Shown: positions 24,526-33,111 of the stretch, one piece after another | Numbering within the stretch: position 1 is the stretch's first letter | Layout: the number at the start of each line of letters is the position of its first letter | NCBI GenBank assembly: GCA_043721315.1 | Contig: JAYSQZ010000077.1 | Coordinates: forward strand, 59,794-123,793 | DNA length: 64,000 nt | DNA from: Elstera sp043721315 | Lineage (GTDB): Bacteria; Pseudomonadota; Alphaproteobacteria; Elsterales; Elsteraceae | Reading direction: 5' to 3' | Notes under the pieces: generated by a model | Databases searched by the model: none | Told to the model about the DNA's origin: nothing | The model's input: the letters and a program-made list of their open reading frames with translations, nothing else | Program-made: the position numbers and the translations under genes

Positions 24526-24634
24526 TGCTGTTGAGGTAGAGTTACTTGCTTATTTTTTAACCATAGCCTATTTTTTAGTCATGCCTCGACGAACTTAGGC
24601 GGAAGTGTGGCTGATTTGCTCGGGTTTCGTACTG

Positions 24635-24650
24635 CGGCACGCTTTTTGAT
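24635..24650 (+). promoter_or_regulatory. Sigma-54-like promoter upstream of glnK
   Basis: CGGCACGctttTTGAT matches the -24/-12 consensus TGGCACG-N4-TTGCW with correct spacing and two mismatches, one of them in the usually conserved GC of the -12 element. The predicted start would lie about 40 bases before the glnK ATG. Nitrogen-controlled glnK-amtB operons commonly use sigma-54 and NtrC, so the context supports it. No NtrC site was identified with confidence. Confidence 0.45.
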
Positions 24651-24702
24651 TATAGCGCAACCGATGCCGTTCCAAACGGTGTGATATGGGAGAAGCCGGG
24701 CT

Positions 24703-25041
24703 ATGAAACTGATCACTGCGATCATAAAGCCGTTCAAGCTGGAGGATGTCCGCGAAGCGTTGACGGCGCTTGGCATTCAAGGGCTAACGGCGTCGGAAGT
24801 TAAAGGGTTTGGGCGTCAAAAGGGCCAAACTGAAATCTACCGTGGGGCAGAATATGCGGTGAGCTTTCTGCCCAAGGTAAAGATTGAAGTTGCGGTTACT
24901 GACGAGCTGGAAGACCAGGTGGTCGAAGCGATCCAAAAAGCCGCCCACACGGGCCGCATTGGCGACGGCAAGATTTTTGTGCTCGACCTTAGCCGCGCTG
25001 TGCGGATCAGGACGGGCGAAACCGATGGGAACGCCCTGTAA
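24703..25041 (+). CDS. glnK: Nitrogen regulatory protein P-II (GlnK)
   Basis: A 112-residue P-II trimer subunit. The T-loop holds the uridylylation site Tyr51 (QTEIYRGAEYAVSFLPK). The B-loop is TGRIGDGKIFVLDLSRAVRI, which binds ATP and 2-oxoglutarate. The N-terminus MKLITAIIKPFKLEDVREAL is standard. P-II proteins report carbon/nitrogen status; the GlnK form plugs AmtB when ammonium rises. The linkage to amtB supports GlnK over GlnB. The stop codon is followed at once by an in-frame amtB reading frame. Confidence 0.96.
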   Translation: MKLITAIIKPFKLEDVREALTALGIQGLTASEVKGFGRQKGQTEIYRGAEYAVSFLPKVKIEVAVTDELEDQVVEAIQKAAHTGRIGDGKIFVLDLSRAVRIRTGETDGNAL

Positions 25042-25100
25042 TGGCGCCGTCCTCGTCTGGTTTCACCCCCCTCGACGTTCGACAAGAAGGAACCTTCCCG

Positions 25101-26420
25101 ATGCAGGAAAGCGTTAAAAAGGTTGGCCGTGGTCTGGCGGCCCTTGCTGCTGTCGCTCTTGCCACCGCGCCCGCCTTGGCCCAAGACGCGGCAAAAGCGG
25201 AAATCAACTCGGGCGATACGGCCTGGATGCTCGTTTCAACCCTGCTGGTGTTGATGATGACCATTCCCGGCGTGGCCCTGTTTTACGGCGGTATGGTGCG
25301 TAAGATGAACGTGTTGTCCACGGTCATGCAATCTTTCACCATTACCTGCATTGTCACTATTCTGTGGGTGGTGATTGGCTACAGCTTGGCGTTTTCAGAC
25401 GGCAGTGCCTTCATCGGCGGTCTCTCCAACGTCATGCTGGCGGGGGTTACGCTGGAAAGCGTGAATGCCTTGGCGGCGACTATCCCGGAAACCGTCTTCC
25501 TCACGTTTCAGATGACTTTCGCTATCATCACCGTCGCGCTGATCACCGGCGCGGTGGCGGATCGCATGAAGTTCTCGGCCCTGGTGCTGTTCTCGATCTT
25601 TTGGCTGCTGCTGTGCTACGTGCCGGTCGCCAAATGGGTTTGGGGCGGCGGCTTCTTGGGGGCTGCGGGCGTGCTCGATTTTGCAGGCGGCACTGTCGTG
25701 CATATCAATGCCGGGGTTGCCGGTTTGGTGGCGGCGCTGGTTTTGGGCAAGCGGCGTGGGTATGGCACGGAAATGTTCCTGCCGCATAACCTTGTGCTGT
25801 CGGTGATTGGCGCATCGCTGCTATGGGTGGGCTGGTTCGGCTTCAACGCCGGGTCTGCCGTCACAGCGGGCTTCAGCGCAGGTATGGCGATGCTGGCGAC
25901 CCAGATTGCCGCTGCGGCTGCTGCGTTGGCGTGGATGTTTGCCGAATGGGCGATGCGCGGGAAACCTTCGATCCTGGGGATTATTTCGGGCGCTATCGCC
26001 GGCCTTGTCGCTATTACCCCGGCGGCGGGTTTTGTTGGTCCGGGTGCCGCTATCATCATCGGCCTGGTCTCTGGCGTCATCTGCTTCTGGTCGGCCACGA
26101 GCCTTAAGAACGCGCTTGGCTACGATGATAGCTTGGATGCTTTTGGCGTTCACGGCGTCGGCGGTATCATTGGGGCCATTCTTACGGGCGTGTTTGCGAG
26201 TGCGGCCATCAGCGGCAGTCCCGAAAAGGCCGGTTTGCTGGATGGTAATGGCGGTCAGGTGCTGTTGCAGCTTTACGGCGTTGGCGTGACGGTAGTGTAC
26301 ACCGCCGTCGTCACCTTCCTCATTTTGAAGGTGATCGACCTTATCGTCGGCCTGCGTGTCGATCCCGATGCGGAACGTGAAGGGCTTGATCTGCGCCTGC
26401 ACGGCGAATCGATCCACTAA
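25101..26420 (+). CDS. amtB: Ammonium transporter AmtB
   Basis: A 439-residue protein with a cleavable signal peptide (LAALAAVALATAPALAQ) and 11 membrane spans. The pore twin histidines are in GGTVVHINAGVAGLVAAL and DAFGVHGVGGIIGAILTG; the ammonium-binding aromatic region FYGGMVRKMNVLSTVMQ is present. It conducts ammonium and is blocked by non-uridylylated GlnK. The ATG at 25101 is chosen because it begins a normal signal peptide and has AAGGA upstream; the frame opens earlier at 25041, overlapping the glnK stop, but that extension is not leader-like. Confidence 0.95.
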   Translation: MQESVKKVGRGLAALAAVALATAPALAQDAAKAEINSGDTAWMLVSTLLVLMMTIPGVALFYGGMVRKMNVLSTVMQSFTITCIVTILWVVIGYSLAFSDGSAFIGGLSNVMLAGVTLESVNALAATIPETVFLTFQMTFAIITVALITGAVADRMKFSALVLFSIFWLLLCYVPVAKWVWGGGFLGAAGVLDFAGGTVVHINAGVAGLVAALVLGKRRGYGTEMFLPHNLVLSVIGASLLWVGWFGFNAGSAVTAGFSAGMAMLATQIAAAAAALAWMFAEWAMRGKPSILGIISGAIAGLVAITPAAGFVGPGAAIIIGLVSGVICFWSATSLKNALGYDDSLDAFGVHGVGGIIGAILTGVFASAAISGSPEKAGLLDGNGGQVLLQLYGVGVTVVYTAVVTFLILKVIDLIVGLRVDPDAEREGLDLRLHGESIH

Positions 26421-26456
26421 GAGGCTCTAAGCCAATCCACCCTGTTGAGACGCCTG

Positions 26457-26487
26457 AGAGAGCCGCGCGAGCGGCTCTCTTTTTTTG
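26457..26487 (+). terminator. Intrinsic terminator of glnK-amtB
   Basis: AGAGAGCCGC (26457-26466) pairs perfectly with GCGGCTCTCT (26471-26480) around GCGA, followed by a run of T residues. It lies 37 bases past the amtB stop. Confidence 0.92.
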
Positions 26488-26732
26488 TTCAGCAAAGGCT
26501 CGTCGCCGGTGATCCCACCCGCTTGGCCGATAGGCTTCCTCCCTATCGGCTTCCTGATTAAGGATGGGTTGACGGTCGCGCCTGTCTTACGCATCATACG
26601 CACCGAAAATCAAATTAATGCATTACGTTAAGTTAAGCTATTTTTGTGTTGTAAGACAAAGCGCTGAGTGGCATTCTTAGTCTAACGTCATAAAGCGCCG
26701 CAGGGGTGTTTTGGCGGTTTGCGGACTGGAAG
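26488..26732. other. Intergenic region upstream of aminotransferase-ftsK
   Basis: It contains a 9-base-stem hairpin, GCCGATAGG/CCTATCGGC (26526-26534 and 26542-26550), with no T run. An AT-rich stretch at 26600-26680 probably holds the promoter of the following operon. No small gene or RNA was recognised. Confidence 0.4.
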
Positions 26733-27944
26733 ATGCTTAATAATCGACTCGATAAATTAGGGGATTATCCGTTCCGGCGCTTGAACGCGCTGTTGGCGGA
26801 CCTTGCCCCGCCGAGCGATTGTGCGCCGCTCCTGCTGTCCATCGGCGAGCCGCAGCTTCCCGCGCCCACGCTGATGATGTCTGTCCTCACCGAAACCCAA
26901 GCGGGTTTCACCAAATATCCCCCCGCCGCCGGTGCGCCCGATTGGCGGCAGGCGGTGGCCGAATGGTTGTCGCGCCGCTACTGTTTGCCGAACGGGTTTA
27001 TCGACCCAGACCGCCATGTGGTTCCAGCCCCCGGCACGCGGGAAGCGCTGTTTTTGTTGGGTCTCACAGCAATTCCAACGCAGAAGAACGGCCAAACGCC
27101 TGCGGTGGTGATGCCGAACCCTTTCTATCAGGTCTATGCGGGCGCAGCTGTTTTGGGCGGGGCGGAGCCGGTGTTCGTCGATGCGACCGAGGCCAGCGGC
27201 TTTTTGCCCAATCTCGACGCGCTCACGCCGGAGCTTTTGGCGCGCACGGCTATCTTCTACCTCTGCACCCCCGCCAATCCCCAAGGCACTGTTGCGCCGC
27301 TGCCTTATCTGCGCCGCCTGCTGGCCCTGGCGCGGCAGTATGATTTCGTTCTGGCGCTTGATGAGTGCTACGCCGAGATTTATGCCCACACGCCGCCGCC
27401 GGGCGGGCTTGACGTGGCGCTCGAAACCGGTTCGCTCGATCATCTGCTGGTGTTTCACTCGCTGTCCAAACGCTCCAGCCTGCCGGGGTTGCGCTCAGGT
27501 TTCGTTGCGGGCGATGCCGCGCTGATTGCGGCGCTCACCCGCGTTATGGAATACGGCGGGGCGGGAATGCCGCTGCCAATCCAGGCCGCCGCTGCCGCCC
27601 TGTGGCGCGACGAGGCCCATGTGGAGGCCGTGCGTGCCGTCTATCGCGCTAATTTTGCGGCCGCCGAACGGATCATCGGCAACCGCTGGGGGCGCTTCAC
27701 GCCGCCGGGCGGGTTTTTTCTATGGCTGAATGTGGGTGATGGCGAAGCGGCCACGCGGGCGCTGTGGCAGCGCGCGGGGCTTAAGGTTCTGCCGGGCCGC
27801 TACCTTGCACGCGATCAGGCGGATGGCCACAATCCTGGCCATTCCTATATTCGCGTGGCCTTAGTCCATCCGCCGGATGTTACCGAAGTTGCGTTAGGGC
27901 GCCTTGCTGACTGTCTTCACCGCCAAGAGGGGCAAAACCCATGA
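26733..27944 (+). CDS. Class I/II aminotransferase, DapC-like
   Basis: A 403-residue PLP enzyme. Motifs are SIGEPQLPAP, PAPGTREALFLLGL, PNPFYQVYAGAAVLGGAEPV, CTPANPQGTVAP, LALDECYAEIY and the PLP lysine in FHSLSKRSSLPGLRSGF. The layout resembles succinyldiaminopimelate aminotransferases (DapC) of the lysine/peptidoglycan pathway, but the subfamily cannot be proved by reading. The ATG at 26733 is taken; a GTG at 26706 in the same frame is possible. Its stop overlaps the ftsK start (ATGA), so the two are coupled. Confidence 0.82.
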   Translation: MLNNRLDKLGDYPFRRLNALLADLAPPSDCAPLLLSIGEPQLPAPTLMMSVLTETQAGFTKYPPAAGAPDWRQAVAEWLSRRYCLPNGFIDPDRHVVPAPGTREALFLLGLTAIPTQKNGQTPAVVMPNPFYQVYAGAAVLGGAEPVFVDATEASGFLPNLDALTPELLARTAIFYLCTPANPQGTVAPLPYLRRLLALARQYDFVLALDECYAEIYAHTPPPGGLDVALETGSLDHLLVFHSLSKRSSLPGLRSGFVAGDAALIAALTRVMEYGGAGMPLPIQAAAAALWRDEAHVEAVRAVYRANFAAAERIIGNRWGRFTPPGGFFLWLNVGDGEAATRALWQRAGLKVLPGRYLARDQADGHNPGHSYIRVALVHPPDVTEVALGRLADCLHRQEGQNP

Positions 27945-30463
27945 CCGATTTCGCCAGTGGCAAGGGCCGGGCCGCCCTCCTGCCGGTTGGGGCCGATAAG
28001 TTCATCGTGCGCCGGGTGGAAGAGACCAGTGGTCTGCTGCTGCTGCTGCTCGCGGCGGCACTCTTCCTCGCCTACCTCAGCTATTATCCGGCAGACCCTT
28101 CACCGCTCAAGGCGACAGGCGGGCCGGTACGGAACCTGCTCGGCCCCTTTGGAGCAACGGTTAGCGATATTGGCTTGCAAACCCTCGGCCTCGCCCATCT
28201 TGGATTGATTGGCATTCTGGCGGCCTGGGGTTGGCGCTTGTTTGCCGATCATGGTTTGACAAAAATGTGGCTGCGCGTTTCGCTACTGCCGCCAACGCTA
28301 ATTTGCGCGGCGCTCGCAGCGGGCGCTTTGCCGTACGGGTTTGCCTATGGTTTGCCCGCTGGGCCGGGCGGAGTGATTGGCGAGTTGGCGTTCAAACCGA
28401 TTGTTGCTTTAGGGCCAATGATTGGCGGGGCCAGCCGCTCCACGATCGGGCTGGTCGCGGCGGCTTTCACTGGGTTCCTCGCTATTTGGGCTTTGGGGTT
28501 CGGCGGGCGCGAGTGGCGCGAGATTCGCAAACAACTGCACCAAGTCCGCGCCCGCGCGCAGGGCCTTCAGCTACCGTCGCGTCCCAGCTTTGATCTACCG
28601 TCGATTTCCGTGAAGGTGCCGCCGATTGCGTCCGGTCTCGGGGGATTGTTGAACCGCAAGGGCGGGGCCAAGCCAGTTAATCCGTTCTTGAAAACCGGGC
28701 CGGAGTCTCAGGCTGAACGGGCCGAGCCGCGCTTCGGGCGTCCTGTTACCACTGCCGCTGCCCCGCGCGCTGCCATCACGCCCGATGCGCTGGTTAATGC
28801 CGATGCGCCCGCGTTCGTTACCGCTTCTCAGGCGGCAACGGTTAAAGCGGCACCGATGGTAGCCCCGAAACCCTCAACCGAAACCGTCACGCACAAGCGC
28901 AACGCTACGAAGATCGACAGCAAAGCGGGCGGCTTCCAGCCTACCGCCTATCCCGGTCTGCCGGAGCCGTCGGGCGATTATGCGCTGCCGCCGATTAATG
29001 TGCTGCTGGAGCCGCCAGCGGAAACGGCGATGCCATCGCCCGCCGCCTTGGAGCAAAATGCGCGGCTGCTCGAATCGGTCTTGGAAGATTTTGGCGTGCG
29101 CGGCGAAATCGTTAATACGCGCCCCGGCCCTGTGGTCACGATGTACGAACTCGATCCCGCACCGGGTACAAAATCGGCGCGCGTTATCGGGTTGGCTGAA
29201 GACATTGCCCGCTCAATGGCCGCGATTGCGGTCCGCATCGCTACCGTGCCGGGCCGCACTGTTATCGGGATTGAAGTGCCGAACGCCCGACGCGAAACTG
29301 TGTTCTTCCGCGATGTGCTGACCCACCCCGATTTCGCCGATCCCACCCGCCGCCTGCCGTTGGTGCTGGGGAAGGATATTGGCGGCACGACGGTTGTGAC
29401 CGATCTTGCCAAAATGCCGCATCTGCTGATCGCGGGCACGACTGGCTCAGGCAAATCGGTTGGCATTAATGCCATGATCCTGTCGCTTCTGTATCGGCTA
29501 ACGCCCGAACAGTGCCGCCTGATTATGATCGACCCGAAGATGCTGGAACTTTCGGTTTATGACGGCATTCCGCACCTGCTAACCCCCGTTGTCACCGACC
29601 CGAAGAAGGCCGTGGTGGCGCTGAAATGGGCCGTGCGCGAGATGGAAAACCGCTACCGGGCGATGGCGAAGCTCGGCGTGCGGAATATCGAAGGCTATAA
29701 CACCCGCTGCGCTGAGCTTACCGATAGTGGCGCGTCGCGCTGCCGCCGCGTTCAAGTTGGCTTCGATGACGTGACCGGCACGCCGTTGTTTGAAGACCAA
29801 GCGCTGAACCTCGACCCGCTCCCCTACATCGTTATCGTCGTCGATGAGATGGCCGATTTGATGTTGGTGGCAGGCAAAGAGATTGAAGCTACGATTCAGC
29901 GCCTCGCACAAATGGCGCGGGCAGCGGGCATTCACTTAATCATGGCAACGCAGCGGCCTTCGGTCGATGTCATCACCGGCACGATCAAGGCGAATTTCCC
30001 CACGCGCATCAGCTTCCAAGTGACCAGTAAGATTGATAGCCGCACGATCCTGGGCGAATCCGGGGCCGAACAACTGTTGGGCCAGGGCGATATGCTGTAT
30101 ATGGCGGGCGGCGGGCGGATTACCCGCGTGCATGGGCCGTTCGTGTCCGACTCGGAAGTAGAGCAAATCGCTCAGTTCCTGCGCGGGCAGGGCGAACCCG
30201 CCTATGTCGATGCCGTGTTGGAAGAGGATGAGGCGGCGGCTTCGGTGAGCAGTGGCGAGACTGAGAGCGACGGCGACGGGCTTTACGATCAAGCCGTGGC
30301 GTTGGTCGCGCGCGAGCGCAAAGCCTCGACGAGTTTCATTCAGCGTCATCTACAAATTGGCTACAACCGGGCGGCGCGTTTAGTCGAGCGGATGGAGGCG
30401 GAAGGCGTGGTCAGTGGCGCAAACCATGTCGGTAAGCGGGAAGTTCTCGTGCCGAAGCGGTGA
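27941..30463 (+). CDS. ftsK: DNA translocase FtsK
   Basis: An 840-residue division-septum protein that pumps DNA and activates XerCD recombination at dif. Residues 25-195 hold four membrane spans. A rather short linker (about 200-330) leads to the RecA-like motor: VVTMYELDPAPGTKSARVIG, Walker A GTTGSGKSVGIN (Lys near 505), Walker B YIVIVVDEMADLMLV, and MATQRPSVDVITGTIKANFP. The C-terminal gamma winged helix (ASTSFIQRHLQIGYNRAARL, VERMEAEGVV) reads polar KOPS sequences. It is coupled to the aminotransferase. A scrap with the same Walker B and C-terminal sequence lies at 31268-31318. Confidence 0.96.
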   Translation: MTDFASGKGRAALLPVGADKFIVRRVEETSGLLLLLLAAALFLAYLSYYPADPSPLKATGGPVRNLLGPFGATVSDIGLQTLGLAHLGLIGILAAWGWRLFADHGLTKMWLRVSLLPPTLICAALAAGALPYGFAYGLPAGPGGVIGELAFKPIVALGPMIGGASRSTIGLVAAAFTGFLAIWALGFGGREWREIRKQLHQVRARAQGLQLPSRPSFDLPSISVKVPPIASGLGGLLNRKGGAKPVNPFLKTGPESQAERAEPRFGRPVTTAAAPRAAITPDALVNADAPAFVTASQAATVKAAPMVAPKPSTETVTHKRNATKIDSKAGGFQPTAYPGLPEPSGDYALPPINVLLEPPAETAMPSPAALEQNARLLESVLEDFGVRGEIVNTRPGPVVTMYELDPAPGTKSARVIGLAEDIARSMAAIAVRIATVPGRTVIGIEVPNARRETVFFRDVLTHPDFADPTRRLPLVLGKDIGGTTVVTDLAKMPHLLIAGTTGSGKSVGINAMILSLLYRLTPEQCRLIMIDPKMLELSVYDGIPHLLTPVVTDPKKAVVALKWAVREMENRYRAMAKLGVRNIEGYNTRCAELTDSGASRCRRVQVGFDDVTGTPLFEDQALNLDPLPYIVIVVDEMADLMLVAGKEIEATIQRLAQMARAAGIHLIMATQRPSVDVITGTIKANFPTRISFQVTSKIDSRTILGESGAEQLLGQGDMLYMAGGGRITRVHGPFVSDSEVEQIAQFLRGQGEPAYVDAVLEEDEAAASVSSGETESDGDGLYDQAVALVARERKASTSFIQRHLQIGYNRAARLVERMEAEGVVSGANHVGKREVLVPKR

Positions 30464-30510
30464 AGTAGCATTCATTTGCTCCATGAAAATGAGGTGGTGG
30501 CAGGACCTGT

Positions 30511-30945
30511 TTATTCCGCCGCTTCTTCGGTCACGAAATTGCCCCGATACCCGAGTGCGGCCAAGGCGCGGTCGATTTGGTCCATTCGGCTCGCGTGCAG
30601 AACCGATAGGGTGCGGTAGGCGACCGAGGGTGATGCACCGATATGCTGCCCGAGTTGCGCACGATTTAAACCGCCCGCAACCCGGAGATTGTTCAGCGCA
30701 ATTTTGGCCGCGACCAAAGTTCCTAGATCAAACTCGACGCCGGGGGCGGGCTGGGGTAGCGGAATGGGTTGATCCGTATCGATCAAGATTTCTAAGATCG
30801 CCAGCAGCGCACTGCGGCCCATCCGCAGGGCTTCCTCCCAGGTTTCGCCGTCGCTCGTAAGATTGGGGAAATCGCCACTGGTGATCAAAAAACCAGATTC
30901 GCCACCGGGCTGCGGTTCGATTTGGAGCGTATATCGTGCGTGCAT
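30511..30945 (-). CDS. hicB: HicB-type antitoxin
   Basis: A 144-residue protein. Residues 1-60 form the degenerate RNase-H-like HicB fold (YTLQIEPQPGGESGFLITSG, DGETWEEALRMGRSALLAIL). Residues 80-140 carry a helix-turn-helix (ALNNLRVAGGLNRAQLGQHI, SPSVAYRTLSVLHASRMDQI) for autoregulation. It neutralises the HicA RNase. It lies 56 bases downstream of hicA on the same strand, the usual toxin-first order. The pair sits between ftsK and an ftsK scrap, so it may have arrived with that rearrangement. Confidence 0.88.
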   Translation of the reverse strand: MHARYTLQIEPQPGGESGFLITSGDFPNLTSDGETWEEALRMGRSALLAILEILIDTDQPIPLPQPAPGVEFDLGTLVAAKIALNNLRVAGGLNRAQLGQHIGASPSVAYRTLSVLHASRMDQIDRALAALGYRGNFVTEEAAE

Positions 30946-31001
30946 GGCTTTAGCTTTCAGCAGGGTAGAGTTAAAAAAGAAAAGAGGAAAGTGGTGGCTC
31001 T

Positions 31002-31193
31002 TTATTTAAGGCCCAGGTCCTTCAGAATTTTATACCAAGTGCCTGTGGCTATTTCTCGCTTTCTACTGTGCATCGGGAAGATGGTTTCTTTGCCGTTTGC
31101 AGGGTTGGTGAGGCGTTGGTGTCCTGTACCTTTAAGGGTTCTGAATAAAATACCGTGGGCTTTTAGGTATCGCTCGGCTTCGCCTACCGTCAT
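31002..31193 (-). CDS. hicA: HicA-type mRNA interferase toxin
   Basis: A 63-residue dsRBD-like toxin. His25 in LKGTGHQRLTNP occupies the catalytic position (normally GSHH), and the C-terminal IATGTWYKILKDLGLK matches the family's 'l..GTl..Il...gl' ending. The family cleaves mRNA and is released when HicB is degraded. AAGGAGG precedes the ATG at 31193. The second His of the usual motif is Gln, which occurs in functional relatives, so activity is likely but unproved. Confidence 0.85.
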   Translation of the reverse strand: MTVGEAERYLKAHGILFRTLKGTGHQRLTNPANGKETIFPMHSRKREIATGTWYKILKDLGLK

Positions 31194-31267
31194 CCGGGCC
31201 TCCTTGCTTCATACATTCAATTTAGCAGAAGTGCGAATTTGAGAAAAACAATACTTCGCAAAAATGC

Positions 31268-31318
31268 CAAGTCGTCATCGTCGATGAGATGGCTGATTTG
31301 ATGATGCCGAAGCGGTAA
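31268..31318 (+). pseudogene. Scrap of ftsK: Walker B segment joined to the C-terminal codons
   Basis: The frame reads CQVVIVDEMADLM then MPKR and a stop. Bases 31271-31303 match ftsK 29831-29863 at 29 of 33 positions. Bases 31304-31318 match the ftsK 3' end (30449-30463) at 13 of 15. The roughly 585 bases between the two parts are missing. No start codon or ribosome-binding site serves it. It is best explained as the remnant of a duplicated ftsK 3' end that suffered an internal deletion. Confidence 0.7.
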
Positions 31319-31338
31319 CGCCGCGCCCTGCACCGCAA

Positions 31339-31367
31339 ACTGTAGTGAGCAATGCGCTCACTACAGT
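31339..31367. repeat. Perfect 12-base inverted repeat upstream of pyk
   Basis: ACTGTAGTGAGC (31339-31350) and GCTCACTACAGT (31356-31367) are separated by 5 bases. There is no T run on either strand, and it lies 78 bases before the pyk ATG. It could be an operator or a transcript hairpin. An AT-rich stretch follows it. Confidence 0.55.
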
Positions 31368-31444
31368 GTAATATATTGATTTTCCTTGATAAACTATTAG
31401 TTTCCCCTGAGAGTATCGCGATAAAACACGCGGGGGAAAAAAGA

Positions 31445-32863
31445 ATGCGTCGTGAAGGCTGTACCCGGATTGTAGCGACCTTAGGGCCGTCCAGCTCAAG
31501 CCCGGAGCGGATTGCCGCGCTGATCACCGCCGGAGCAGACGTTTTTCGCCTGAACTTCAGCCACGGCAGCCACGAGGATCACGCCGAGCGGTATCGCACC
31601 GTGCGCGCGGTTGCAGCAGAACTGGGGCGACCCATCGGTATTCTCGGCGACTTGCAAGGGCCGAAGCTGCGGATTGCGACCTTCGCGGACGGCAAAATCG
31701 AGCTTACGGCGGGCCAAGCGTTTCGGCTTGATCTGGACCTAACCCCCGGCACGCAAACCCGCGTTGGAATGCCCCACCCCGAAATTTTTGCCGCTATTGG
31801 GCTGGGCCAAGATCTGTTGCTGGACGACGGTAAGGTTCGCCTGCGGATCACTAAATCCGGCACCGACTTTGCCGAAACCGAGGTGATTACGGGCGGGGCT
31901 TTATCCAACCGCAAGGGCGTGAACGTGCCCCATGCGGTGATTGATCTGGCGGCCCTGACCCAAAAAGATCGCAACGATCTGTCCTTCGCGCTGGAATTAG
32001 GCGTTGATTGGATTGCGCTGTCCTTCGTGCAGCGCCCAGAGGATGTGGCCGAAGCGCGCAAGCTTATCGGCGGGCGCGCAGGTATTCTCTCGAAGATCGA
32101 AAAACCCTCCGCTATCGAGCATCTCGACGAGATTATCAGCCTGTCGGACGCGCTGATGGTGGCGCGCGGCGATTTGGGTGTGGAACTGCCGCCGGAAGAT
32201 GTTCCGGCCCTGCAACGACGCATTATTCGCGCATCGCGCCGTGCGGGCAAGCCGGTTGTCGTGGCTACCCAGATGCTCGAATCAATGATCACCGCACCAA
32301 CCCCAACGCGCGCCGAAGCCTCGGACGTGGCGACCGCCGTGTATGATGGTGCCGACGCCGTGATGCTGTCGGCGGAAACGGCAGCGGGGCAATATCCCGT
32401 TGAAGCCGTTAGCATTATGGAGCGTATTATTCGCCGCACCGAGCGCGATAGCCTCTATCGCACGCTAATGATGGCCGAAGTGCCAACCCACGACGAAACT
32501 GCCTCCGATGCAGTGGCGGCAGCGGCGGCGCAGGTAGCGGAAACCATCAAGGCCGCCGCGATCGTTACCTTTACCTCCTCCGGTCTCACGGCGCTGCGGG
32601 TGGCGCGGGAACGGCCCAGCACGCGGATTTTGGCGCTAACCTCGCGGGCTGAAACGGCGCAACGCCTCTCCCTCGTCTGGGGTCTGCATCCGGTGGTATG
32701 CGACGATTGCCGCGAGTTCGATGATATGGTCGCTATCGCCTGCCGTGTGGCGCGCGACGTGGGCATTGCGTTGCCGTTGCAAAAGCTCGTCGTTACCGCA
32801 GGGGTTCCTTTTGGCACGCCGGGGGCTACGAATATTTTGCGTATCGTGCGGGTTGAGGCGTAA
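31445..32863 (+). CDS. pyk: Pyruvate kinase
   Basis: A 472-residue glycolytic enzyme (PEP + ADP to pyruvate + ATP). Signatures: TRIVATLGPSSSSPERIAAL, DVFRLNFSHGSHEDH, ILGDLQGPKLRI, the catalytic-Lys loop ILSKIEKPSAIEHLDEI, MVARGDLGVELP, VATQMLESMI and DAVMLSAETAAGQYP. The C-terminal allosteric domain is present (FTSSGLTALRVARERPSTRI). The ATG at 31445 gives the family N-terminus with GGGGGA upstream; a longer frame from 31352 would start inside the inverted repeat and is unlikely. Confidence 0.96.
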   Translation: MRREGCTRIVATLGPSSSSPERIAALITAGADVFRLNFSHGSHEDHAERYRTVRAVAAELGRPIGILGDLQGPKLRIATFADGKIELTAGQAFRLDLDLTPGTQTRVGMPHPEIFAAIGLGQDLLLDDGKVRLRITKSGTDFAETEVITGGALSNRKGVNVPHAVIDLAALTQKDRNDLSFALELGVDWIALSFVQRPEDVAEARKLIGGRAGILSKIEKPSAIEHLDEIISLSDALMVARGDLGVELPPEDVPALQRRIIRASRRAGKPVVVATQMLESMITAPTPTRAEASDVATAVYDGADAVMLSAETAAGQYPVEAVSIMERIIRRTERDSLYRTLMMAEVPTHDETASDAVAAAAAQVAETIKAAAIVTFTSSGLTALRVARERPSTRILALTSRAETAQRLSLVWGLHPVVCDDCREFDDMVAIACRVARDVGIALPLQKLVVTAGVPFGTPGATNILRIVRVEA

Positions 32864-32898
32864 GATAGAACTCTTAAATTCGACCGAGGTTTTATCGA

Positions 32899-33105
32899 AT
32901 GTCCTACCCGCCAATGCCGAACCCGCCCGCAGCCCCTGACAGAGATGCGTTCGCAGATGAGCTTGAGATGAAGCTGAACGGCGTCGATGGCAGCGTGCGG
33001 GGGGCGTTGGTCAAGCAGATCAATAAGATTCTGGAAAAGAACCCCGAAGCCTTCGTGAAGAGTATGCGGCACTGGCTTCACGAAGGGCGGGCAAGCGAGG
33101 ATTAG
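32899..33105 (+). CDS. Small conserved hypothetical protein (68 residues)
   Basis: Not recognised with confidence. A proline-rich start (SYPPMPNPPAAPDRD) leads to a helical, charged body (GSVRGALVKQINKILEKNPE, AFVKSMRHWLHEG). No cysteine, signal peptide or membrane span. GAGG lies 9 bases before the ATG. It starts 36 bases after pyk on the same strand, so cotranscription is likely, and its stop is 7 bases from the convergent argE stop. Codon use matches the host, which supports a real gene. Confidence 0.65.
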   Translation: MSYPPMPNPPAAPDRDAFADELEMKLNGVDGSVRGALVKQINKILEKNPEAFVKSMRHWLHEGRASED

Positions 33106-33111
33106 AAGGGG

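Noticed and set aside
24608..24622. TGGCtgatttGC as a sigma-54 promoter
   Set aside because: The spacing between GG and GC is 7 rather than 10 bases; the site at 24635 fits better.
25821..26417. Reverse-strand open frame opposite amtB
   Set aside because: It is the antisense of conserved AmtB membrane segments; no motif or leader.
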